Source of the DNA: Cladopsammia gracilis
Taxonomy: Eukaryota; Cnidaria; Anthozoa; Scleractinia; Dendrophylliidae
Length of the DNA stretch: 64,000 nt
Assembly (NCBI GenBank): GCA_022457155.1
Contig: JAJGOT010000213.1
Location: 1,261,001-1,325,000 of the forward strand
Direction: 5' to 3'
The notes under the pieces are model-generated. The model made no database searches. It was not told the DNA's origin and worked only from the letters and a program-made list of their open reading frames with translations. This document shows positions 12,701 through 24,808 of the stretch, piece after piece (positions within the stretch are counted from its first letter, which is position 1; the number at the start of each line of letters is the position of its first letter). Position numbers and translations under genes: made by a program.

Positions 12701-15700
12701 AATATGTTTGTGTATTTTGGCAAATCAGTTTCTCGGGCATTTTTTGACAAGCAACGACTCTATTTTATTCGGAAAATAGTCATAATAGTTATTCTAGACA
12801 GAGAAAAAGTTGTTTTTGTGAACTTTTGTACGGTCTAAATGTACTGTGCAGACGGTCGGGTAATACTGCTTTTCAGAATTGCTAAAATTGAAAAATAGCC
12901 CGGTCGTCAATCTTAATTCTTGTGCTTCCGACCTTTCACCAAAGTTAAGTTTCATCTTAGTTAAGCTTGTTCAGAGGGTCTTCAGAGGGCGCCGCTGTTA
13001 GGCTAAGGCTAACTATATATATTATAATTAAGACACAGGTTATATAAAGAATGCCTCCAATCTAAATGATATTAGTATCAGTTTGCAAAGTTTCGTGCTT
13101 TTATCATAAAGTGCACAATTCGCACTTAATTGACTCTTATCCACCGAACTAAATAGTAATAAATCTTACATAATTAATAAAGGAGGAAACTCCCAAACTA
13201 CAAAATATGCGACATAAAGCGGATTAAGTAATAGATGAGAAAGTCCCCCCTACCACGGAAGCTGAAAGGCCAAGAAATTTAATATGTGGCTCCGGTCCTG
13301 TTTACAGACCACTAAATCGTGTTCTTGTCATTAATTACTCATTGCAAACGTGGGTAGTTTCCTTCGTATCTAATTCTTTTACCGTGTACGAGGAAATTTT
13401 TGCGGGAGGAAAATTTTGCGGTTTGCCGACTGAATTCGTTTTGCGCATGGGAGGAAATTTTTGCGGATCGAGACAGGGAAAATTTCTGCTGGGAGGAAAT
13501 GTTTGAGGATTTCTGGTCAAGTATTAATAAAATTCGAGGCGGTTGCAATTTTACTTCCTTACCGGAAGTTTCCATAGTTTCCATAGTTATGGTTGCTGTT
13601 CTAGCGCCAAGATGATTCAGAACATGAACAACGAGAAAATCTGAGTGAAATATTGTACGTTATTGTAAAAACGTATTACTCGATTATGATAACAGTCTCT
13701 GGTTCTTAAAAGGACGTGTCTGGAGTTAAATCGTGAAATACAGATGACTGTTGTGCCGGTCGCCTCGGAGTTATAAGAGAAATATGTTCACTGTTAAAAT
13801 GTTCCTGTTAACCCTATAACTTCTAGCGGGATGCTAATAAATCTTTGCAAAAAAAAAAAACAGCACATCATTAAACAACTGGTTGTAACTTCGGCTTCAT
13901 TTAATCAATTTTACAATGTTATGGGTCATTTTAAAGTTTAGAGACTTAGTTACATAGCAATCCAGCAAAGTGGCTGTGTCATCTCAAATGCAAATTACTC
14001 ACATGATCCCAAAAGTTCATTTTTAAGAATTTTCTTTTTAGTTAAAGTTCGTCATTGACAAAAGCTGGGTAGTCAAGCATTTGTCCAGAAAACTATCAAA
14101 CAATAAGTAAACAAAAAGATAGTTAAGAGCGGTTAGATTTATTTATCGTCACACATATGCCACTTTGGGAGGAAAAGGGTAATTTCCCATGATATACCTT
14201 TAAACTAAGACGTGTTAACTTCCAGGATCCGCAGATGTTTGCTACAGGTACCCCGCAGGAATATCAGACCTATCAAAAATTCATGATAATCAACTAACAG
14301 CTTCTACGCAGTACGATAGCGGTTATCAGGCAGCATATGGTCGACTCAACGGTGATAGAGGTGATGGCTGGTGTGCAAATGAATCTAGCAGGACTGATGA
14401 CTGGTTGGAGGTTGATCTTGGAAAAACAGTTCTACTTTGTGGCGTTGCTACACAGGGAGACAGAAATGGCAATGAATGGGTGACAGACTTCAAGCTGTCG
14501 TATTCATCTGATCATGACGGGAACACTTGGACAACATACACGGATGGAAATGGCACGGAAGTGGTATGATTTCGTTTACATGTATACAAAAAATTAAAGA
14601 ACTCTCTAACGTATCTCTTTAAACGTGGTTGATTATTCTTCTAACAAAATAACATCACTGTAATGCGTTGCTTGGTGTTTTTCTGTTTGATGAGGCTCAA
14701 AGAAGCATTGTGACCAATTTTAAGTATCATTATGAAAAGTCAAGACATATTTATATCAAAGGAAACCTGTGACAATTTACTTATAGAACGGTTTTTAATT
14801 AAGTGTCGTGAGACCAAAACTAAAGCCATAATTCAGACCCATCATAGACAACAAAATCCAATGATCCAGCAATGAGAACTACAAGCAAATGCCGGCAAGT
14901 GGCCGGTGCCATTTAGCGCGGGAAAACGCGTGCAGGTAAATAACGATTGGTTTTGGTTTTTGCTTCTGATTGATGAGAAAGTGGTGAGATTTTTTTTTGC
15001 AAACAAAGCTTAGTAATTTAAAACAAAAGCAATCGCGAAATTACTTTACACGCTCAATTGAAAACCACTCTAAGTTATCAATTTCTCACTACTGTTGGAT
15101 TTTATAGGAATTTCATAGGGCGGGCGACAGCAACACAGTTGACCAACACAAGTTACCAGTGGAAGTAACTGCAAGATTCATCCGTTTCCACCCAACTAAA
15201 CAACACGAATGGAACTGTCTAAGAGTGGAGGCTTATGGCGGTGAGTCTAGTCGGTTAGCTTTATTTATCGTCACACATATGCGACTTAAGGAGGAAAAGG
15301 GTTAACCCCGTCGCCCTACTCATAAGTGTAAGGTGACGGATTAAATATCCTCATTAATTACCTCAAAGGTGTCGCAGATCTGCTTTCCGGATCATCACCA
15401 CTACGCCAGGAAACTTCTCGGTTATCGTCGGTGTGATCATGTCAGCCGAAGTGACCACGGGAAAGTAAAAAGCGCTGTCTTGTTTTCTGTTTTTTCGTCA
15501 AAACTGGTGCCAGTTCCCAGGTAACTTTTTCCTTCCTATCACTCCAAAGCGCACGCCCTTAACGATCTGTATTCTTGTGTATAGCACTTTAGAAATCAAA
15601 CTGGCATCAACTTAATAAACATCCCGTGAATTTTCTCAGTATTTTTGTCATAAATGGTTCACTATGCCGTTAGCGTCATCAGCTCGCAATTTTAGTCACG

Positions 15701-18700
15701 GAAGCGGTCCAGCGACAGACTTGATTTTCATCCAAGTCATAATTCTCACAATCTGTCAATGAAGGTGGCAAAGACTAGTTCTCCTGCCTGAAAAAGTCTT
15801 CTATATCGGCATTAAAGTAACAACATAGATTGGTACAGAACAACCGACTAAACACTAGAAATACGTGTGAAAAAATGAATACCGACTGAAAGCGTGTTAA
15901 GGTGTACATTTAAAATCACAAGTTAATACTTATTATCGTGGTCTGGGAAGTACATAATAGGGAAGAAATGATTATCAAAAATTGTCAGAAGAATCAAACA
16001 GTTGTTGAAGAAGTCCCTGTGCATACAATATTAATCAGTATCATCCTGAGTTGTGGTAATTAATTCAACTCATATTCAGAATGACCCAAAGATGACTGAA
16101 AGACATTTCAAAATCCATTTTAATATTACCTTTTTTAATCTTTAGACTTTGCTATTGAAAGTGGACAACATAAAAACCACAATTTGCTGTTTATTGAGAC
16201 TTTTGCTGTCGCATGTACGGAAAAGATGATGGCGGCCCTTTTATATAATTAAGACACAGGTTATATAAAGAATGCCTCTAATCTAAATGTCTAGTATCAG
16301 TTTACAAAGTTTCGTGCTTTTATTATAAAGTGCAAAATTCGCACTTAATTGACACTTATCCACCGAACTAAATAGTAACTCCAAAGGAGGATTTTTCAGG
16401 TATCCCATGACGCCTAGCGCGTAATTATCGATCCTGATGTGTCAAATTTCCTGCGATGGCGAGTTGACGTGGCGAAATTTTACTGATCTTCGCGAGACGT
16501 TTTCTTCGTTTCCAACGCGATAAAAGGTGAATCAAATCGTTATTTGGCTTCTTTGTACATTGAGGTTTACTTAGATATCATTTGATCCGAGCCTGTTTGT
16601 CTATGCATCGCAATATTTTTACTCATGCGCATAGCGGCATGAGTCAAGGTTTCGGTAAGGTTTCCTTGTTTCCTTTCTTAGCTTTCGTCCCGCTTTTTGT
16701 AGTCACAAATTGCCTTGTTTTTTTAAAGTTTCCCGTATCCCGCGGGAGGACTTTCACTGGTCTGATTGGTTGACATGCGACCTCGTGATTTCGCGGTGCC
16801 CGTAATCACGTTCTTGTTTTCAAATAGCCGAGTCAAGCCACTGGCATTTGGACTTCACCGGAAAAGAAATTACATTTTTCGATGGGAATTTATGTTGATA
16901 TCAATTTGTGATTGAATTTTTCTTTGTGTTGTCGCTAGTTTTAGAGAAATGCTTATAAAACGTGTTTAAATTCAGTAAATTCAGTCGTAACAAATGATAT
17001 CTGATAATATGTAAACAAAACAAGACTTACATGTCACGCAAAATTCGTTGAGAGGGAAGGGGTGCGTGACCCAGTTAAAATAAACCATAAAACGTTCTTA
17101 TGCAAGCGCATGAGTACAGGCTACCAGCTAGCCTCTTGTTGTCTTTGTTTCGAGTGGCATGCATGGCTGATCCGCTTCGTTTTTTTGTTGTGTTTTAACC
17201 CTTGATCTGTTTTGCCGTGTTTCGTACTTTAGCATATAATTACGCCTGATAGTGCCCGGAGAGTGACTCTTTCAAATGCAGTACAAGGTCCCCTTAAGTC
17301 AAAATCGGCGCCAAAACGTTTTTGTTGAAATTCGCTTCGATCGCATAGATTCTGTTTTGGATTTTACAGTCGAAGGAAATATCGTATTTAGTGCAATTGC
17401 AGCTCCCTTTTATGAGTTTGGTCAAATCATATGATCGTTTGACACTTTCCTTCGGTTCGAAGCTAATAAATCGCTCGATGTTCATATTTTTACAAGTGAT
17501 ATGGAAGATGGCAATATTTTTTCATCTACCGGAAATCTGGAAATCGAAGTCTTAATTCATCACGGCGATGCCTTTCAATTTGCCCGTGTTCATAAATAGA
17601 CAAAGTCGCCGCTCTCTTTACTTTTTGGGGAAGCAAACGTGTACTAAATACCGTAAGGAACCTACAGCAAGCCAGATTGGACGATGTGATATATGTCTGA
17701 CTGCTAAAATGTACGCAGTGGACGATGCGCTCGCTTCGAGGTCTTCGAGCAACTCCATGGCAAATGACTGGTCACGCAATTTTCAGTTGATAATATAGTT
17801 CATTCGCGTTGCATCATGGGATACCTGAAAAAATCATCCTTTAGTAACTCCCAAGCTACAAAATATGCGACATAAAGCGGATTAATTAATAGATGAGAAA
17901 TCCCCTCCCCCCTACCCCGGAAGCTGAAAGGCCAAGAAATTTAACATATGGCTCCGGTCCTGTTCACAGACCACTAAATCGTGTTCTTGTCATTAACTAC
18001 ACATTGCAAACGTGGGTAGTTTCCTTCGTATCTAATTCTTTTACCGTGTACGAGGAAATTTTTGCGGGAGGAAAATTTTGCGGTTTGCCGACTGAATTTG
18101 TTTTGCGGGAGGAAATTTTTGCGGATCGAGACAGGGAAAATTTATGCTGGGAGGAAATGTTTGACGATTTCTGGTGAAGTATTAATAAAATTGCAGGCGG
18201 TTGCAATTTTACTTCCTTACCGGAAGTGTCTATAGTTTGCTTAGTTATGGTTGCTGTTCTAGTGCCAAGATGATTCAGAACATAAACAACGAGAAAATCT
18301 GAGGAAATTATTGTACGTTATTGTAAAAACGTATTAGTCGATTATGATAACAGTCTCTGGTTCTTAAAAGGACGTGTCTGGAGTTGAATCGTGAAATACA
18401 GATGACTGTTGTGCTGGTCGCCTCGGAGTTATGAGAGAAATATGTTCACTGTTAAAAAGTTGCTGTTAATCCTTTTCCTCCTAGCGGGATGCTAATAATT
18501 TTTTACAAAAAACCCAGCACATATTAACAACTGGTTGTAACTTCGGCTTCATTTAATCAATTTTCAAATGTTATGGCTCATTTTGAAGTTTAGAGACTTA
18601 GTTACATAGCAAACCAGCAAAGTGGCTGTGTCACATCAAATGCAAATTACTCACATGATCCCAAAAGTTCATTTTTAAGAATTTGTTTTAGTTAAAGTTC

Positions 18701-21130
18701 GACATTGACAAAAGCTGGGTAGTCCAGCACTTGTCCAGAAATCTATCAAACAATAACAAAATGATAGTTAAGAGCGGTTAGCTTTATTTATCGTCACACA
18801 TATGCCACTTTGGGATGAAAAGGGTTAATCCCCATGATATACCTTTAAACTAAGACGGGTTAACTTCCAGGATCCGCAGATGTTTGCTACAGGTACCCCG
18901 CAGGAATATCAGACCTATCAAAAATTCCTGATAATCAACTAACAGCTTCTACGCAGCACGGAACCCGTTATCAGGCAGCATATGGTCGACTCACCGGTGA
19001 CAGAGGTGATGGCTGGTGTGCAAAAGGATCTAGCAGGACTGATGACTGGTTGCGGGTTGATCTTGGAAAAACAGTTCTACTTTGTGGCGTTGCTACACAG
19101 GGAGACAGAAATGGCAATGAATGGGTGACAGACTTCAAGCTGTCGTATTCATCTGACGGGAACACTTGGACAACATACACGGATGGAAATGGCACGGAAG
19201 TGGTATGATTTCGTTTACATGTATACAAAAAATTAAAGAACTCTCTAACGTATCTCTTTAAACGTGGTTGATTATTCTTCTAACAAAATAACATCACTGT
19301 AATGCGTTGCTTGGTGTTTTTCTGTTTGATGAGGCTCAAAGAAGCATTGTGACCAATTTTAAGTTTCATTATGAAAAGTCAAGACATATTTATATCAAAG
19401 GAAACCTATGACAATTTACTTATAGAACGGTTTTTAATTAAGTGTCGTGAGACCAAAACTAAAGCCATGATTCAGACCCATCATAGACAACAAAATCCAA
19501 TGATCCAGCAATGAGAACTACAAGCAAATGCCGGCAAGTGGCCGGTGCCATTTAGCGCGGGAAAACGCGTGCAGGCAAATAACGATTGGTTTTGGTTTTT
19601 GCTTCTGATTGATGAGAAAGTGGTGCGAGATTTTTTTTAGCAAACAAAGCTTAGTAATTTAAAACCAAAGCAATCGCGAAATTACTTTACACGCTCAACT
19701 GAAAACCACTCTAAGTTTATCACTGCTGTTGAATTTTATAGGAATTTCATAGGGCGGGCGACAGCAACACAGTTGACCAACACAAGTTACCAGTGGAAAT
19801 AACTGCAAGATTCATCCGCTTCCACCCAACTAAACAACACGAATGGAACTGTCTAAGAGTGGAGGCTTATGGCGGTGAGTCTAGTCGGTTAGCTTTATTT
19901 ATCGTCACACATATGCGACTTTGGGAGGAAAAGGGTTAACCCAGTCGCCCTCTTCATATTAAAAGTGTAAGGTGACGGATTAAGTTTCCTCATTAATCAC
20001 CTCAGAGGTGTCGCAGATCTGCTTTCCGGATCATCACCACTACGCCAGGAAACTTCTCGGTTATCGTCGGTGTGATCACGTCAGCCGGAGTGACCACGGA
20101 AAAGTGAAAAGCGCTGTCTTGTTTTCTGTTTTTTCGTCAAAACTGGTGCCAGTTCCCAGGTAACTTTTTCCTTCCTCCCACTCCAAAGCGCACGCCCTTA
20201 ACGATCTGTATTCTTGTGTATAGCACGTCTTGAGACTCATAGCACTTTAGAAATCAAACTGGCATCAACTTAGTAAACATCCTGTGAATTTTCTCAGTAT
20301 TTTTGTCATAAATGGTTCACTATACCGTTAGCGTCATCAGCTCGCAATTTTAGTCACGGAAGCGGTCCAGCGACAGACTTGATTTTCATCCAAGTCATAG
20401 TTCTCACAATCTGTCAACGAAGGTGGCAAAGACTAGTTCTCCTGCCTGAAAAAGTCTTCTATATCGGCATTAAAGCAACAAGGTAAAAAAGCACCAAGTA
20501 AGGTACAGAACAACCGACTAAACACTAGAAATACGTGTGAAAAAATGAATACCGACTACAAGCGTGTTAAGGTGTACATTTAAAATCACAAGTTAATACT
20601 TATTATCGTGGTCTGGGAAGTACATAATAGGGAAGAAATGATTATCAAAAATTGTCAGAAGAATCAAACAGTTGTTGAAGAAGTCGGTGTGCATACAATA
20701 TTAATCAGTATCACCCTGAGTTGTGGTAATTAATTCAACTTATATTCAGAATGACCCAAAGATGACTGAAGACATTTCAAAATCCATTTTAATATTACCT
20801 TTTCTAGTCTTTGGACTTGCTATTGAAAGTGGACAACATAAAAAGCACAAAATTTACCGTTTATTGAGACTTTTGCTGTCGTATGTACGGAAAAAATGAT
20901 GGCGGCCATTTTATATTATTAAGACACAGGTTATATAAAGAATGCCTTCAATCTGGGAGGAAATGTTTGCGGATTTCTGGTCAAGTATAAATAAAATACA
21001 AGGCGGTATCGGTATTAAATTGCAATTTTACTTCCTTACCGGAAATAGTTATTATAGAAATTATAGTTTCCATAGTTATGGTTGCTGTTCTAGCGCCAAC
21101 ATGAACATAAACAACGAGAATATTAGGGCC

Positions 21131-21165
<35 letters not shown>

Positions 21166-21181
21166 CCGCGCACTTGAAACA

Positions 21182-21218
<37 letters not shown>

Positions 21219-24200
21219 ATAGTTATTTTAATTTTTATAAATGATTGTAATTAAAATACTATTGGTGTAACTCCCGGCATAGTAAATCGAACCCAATCGA
21301 ACTAAATTTCAATCGAACTCAATCGAACTCAATTCATGGATTGAGTTCGATTGAGTTCGGCAATCGAACGAAATAGAACTCACCGAAAAGAAAAAAAATC
21401 AATCGAACCCAATCGAACGTTCGATTTTTGAACTCATGATTTGTGTAAAACACGCGTTGAAAATCATATCCATAAGAAGATCTTGGAAGCTCGAGTTACT
21501 TCAGCCCGGAGTGTAAGTAGCGCACGTGTTTTTCGTAAACGAAGAAATCCCGCAGAAATGGATTCAGATGTGCTGTGGATTATAAGCTTCAAATGCGTAG
21601 TAAAAGGCTACCAGGAATGCCGCTTTGACGTCATTGTATTTTTGCATAAAAGTAACCCTTCGAGTTGTCTTGCCGCTTTTGTAAGTTAGCTAAAAGAGGA
21701 AAGGGTACAACAATTTTGGAATACGCCCGCGGGAATAATGATAGCTTTGCTCTGTTCTGTTCTGTTCTCTTAACTGCCGTGGACAGTTTATAAATGGGGT
21801 TTCTGTTATTGAATAAATTGTAAAAAAGCTCAAGAAAAACCTGCTTTGATGGGCTTGCTTTGGGCTTGCCTTGTATAGGTTTACAAGAGCCAATCGAACG
21901 CAATCCATTTAACCCTTTAACTCCCAAATTTCTTTGGGTTCCCAAAGCAGTTTTGTGGGGCTAGGCAATCTGTAGAATTTCGTGACTGCATACAAATAGC
22001 TCACATAAAAATATACGCTGTTTCAAATCAACGTGGGCTCGAATTTTCATTGTGACGTCAGTATTCAGCCGTTGCTCGCTCGATTAGCGATCACACGGAC
22101 TCGAATCTGATAAGAATTTGGTTTATAAGTGCTTTTTCGAGTCATTTTTCACTGCAGAAACCGCCAGGCTGGCATCATTAAGCTGGAATGGTGGGCAGAG
22201 GCAAACGTCTGAAAGAAACCAGAGGTGAGAGATGATTTGACCATGACTGGAACGCCAAAAGTATCCGTAGCAAAACATGGCGGTCCATGAGTGAAGTTGT
22301 CTCTCTGGCCCATCTGTGGTTGGATTTCGAGACCTACCAAGGCAATTTGGACGAGTTTTGACTTCTAAAAAATGCAATCGGTGCAATATTTTGCCAGTTG
22401 GTCTGGGTGGCTCGACACTTATAAAAAATATATCAAACAGAGGTAGGTAGACTTGCACGCCGCCGGTATGGTTGCATTACCCAGAATTCCTTTCGGTCGT
22501 GCATACGGATATTATAAGTTTACAAGAATAGCTCTGATTGAATGGGAATTGCTCGGTCTGTTGAAATATTGATGGGAATTTTTCTAAGTGGATGCAGAGG
22601 AATAGGTTAGAAGTTAGCTGCAAATGTACACTTTTGGATTTAGAGTTACTTTTTCATTAAAAGAAATTGATGCAAAGATGTGCGTTTTTTGTTGTTTTCC
22701 TGGGAAGTAGAAAACGGGCATTTCTGGATTTGCTGCCGAATGAACAACCATATGCAGCGGAAATCCAAAGTTGTAGTCAAGTGGTTGGTTGTTAATGCTA
22801 TGAAACTTATCGCTTTGCCCTAACAAGAGATCATTACTATCATTTGTGTAGATTTGTGAAAGCTGCAGATTTTTAAATCACTACCAGTGATTTTCGTACA
22901 AATATGTACGATTGGGACTTAAAGGGTTAATTGTGTTCGGAACTCAGTCGAACACAATCAGATGGATTGAGTTCGATTGAGTTCGATTTGTTCGATTGAA
23001 TTCATTTGTTCGGAAATCGAACTCACTGAAAGTCCGGTGTTCGATTTCGTTCGATTGCCGAACTCAATCGAACTCAATCCACGGATTGAGTTCGATTTCC
23101 GAACGTTCGATTTACTATGCCGGGTGTAACTGAAGATTTTTAACCGAGTTTAAATAAAGATCTACTGCTGCTAAAATTATTGTACGTTATTGTAAAAACG
23201 TATTAGTCGATTATGATAACAGTTTCTGAGTCTTTAGAGGACGTGTGTGGAGTTGAATCGTGAAATACAGATGACTGTTGTGCCGGTCGCCTCGGAGTTA
23301 TGAGAGCAATATGTTCACTGTTAAAAAGTTCCTGTTACGCCGATATACACCATTAAAACAAGATTTACTATTTTTTCTGCGGGAGTATATTTCTGCGGCG
23401 CAAAATCCGCAAAAATTAAACTCCTACACGGTAGTTATTTCACAACTACTTTGTCTTTCCTTTTGAAATTAATGAATGTTCCAGTAACCCTTGTTTAAAC
23501 GGAGGAACATGTACTGTCTAGGTTAATGGATATGTTTGCACCTGTCAGTGATCAACAATCAGTATTAATAACAATGAAGACAAAAGGTCTATTTATAATG
23601 GAAACATCATCTATTAAAATGAAAAATAAAAACTTATCGTCTATAAAAGAGCAGAAGTGTTGTACGATATATTGCCACTATCATTCCAAATTAAAGTGCA
23701 CATGAAGTGATATTTCACTACGTTTTGTTTTATGGTTGTATGTTGTTTATATCACCTTTATTTCATTTTGCAATCGTTTTTCTCTTTTGCGCGAAGAGGT
23801 TCCACTATTTTTAGCAGTTTGAAAACTCCGCCGGGGCCTGAAATTTGCGACATTTTCAGCGCGGCCTAAAAGGTATTTGTTACGTCACTCGTGTGTTCGA
23901 CCAACAAAACTTAACGGAGAAGGGGACGAACCTGGGGCTAAAATACGCGCTGCTTTTCGCCATATTTTATCGAAAAGATCCCTTCCACAAGTCGCGCTTA
24001 GTTGTAAACACACTAATGACGTCACTAGAAACCAGGCCCTTGTCTAATACGCCCAACTTGCGTCGCTTGTTAAAATATGTTCCTGCAACTTCAAGTGACT
24101 TATTTTCCCATCAAAATAATTCTTAAAACACCTATTTTAAGATAGTCGTTTCCGTACCGTTTATCAGCCTTGCTCAGTTTTTATCACTGAAAATATTTTC

Positions 24201-24765
24201 AGATTACCGAAAAAAAAGACAAAAATGGTAGTGAAATTTCACTTCATGTGCACTTTAAGCTTTAAGTTTCTACCGGAAACAAGACAATGCAGTTCACATT
24301 AATTTAATATTTTATTTGCAGATATCAACAAATGTTCCAACAATCCTTGTTTAAACGGCGGAACATGTACTGACCAGGTTAATGTATATGTTTGCACCTG
24401 TCAGCCTGGGTACACAGGAGCTCAGTGCCAAACAAGTAAGAACTGTTTCTTACTCATCGTCTTCCAACATGAATCAGTTAGCAAAATTTAATTGCACCGT
24501 TGTTGACATGAATAGACCGGCTGAGTGATATATATTAAGATTGTTCCAAGAGATAGCCATAAAACACTTTTCAACTTTATTAAATTGTGATCAACAATCA
24601 GTATTAATAACAATGAAGACAAAATCTTTATTCACGGAAAGATCTCTTAAAATAAAAAATAAAACACTCATCATCTATAAAAGAGCAGAAATGTTCTACG
24701 ATGTATTGCCACTATCCGATTCCAAATTAAGCTCTGAGGTGTTAAACTTTAAACAACATCTAATA

Positions 24766-24808
<43 letters not shown>

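Larger units (their letters stand above)
8084..23341 (+). repeat. three tandem units carrying discoidin exon pairs
   Basis: Units start near 8084, 13804 and 18465. Each holds discoidin exon A, a 540-550 base intron, exon B and about 1 kb of following intron, all nearly identical between units. Subtracting later insertions (10518-13018; 16383-17842; 20960-23171) gives core units of about 3.2 kb for the first two and about 2.7 kb for the third. The similarity covers introns as well as exons, so the duplication is recent. The remnant 23172-23335 matches the end of a unit. Confidence 0.85.

Noticed and set aside
13335..13615. Frames on both strands at 13335-13615 and 17893-18206
   Set aside because: They lie in the duplicated intron over the GGAGGAAATTTTTGCGG repeat and overlap on opposite strands; no domain.
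16582..17798. Small frames inside the TIR element as a transposase
   Set aside because: They are 60-76 residues, lack DDE-type or zinc-finger motifs and lie partly in a nested MITE.
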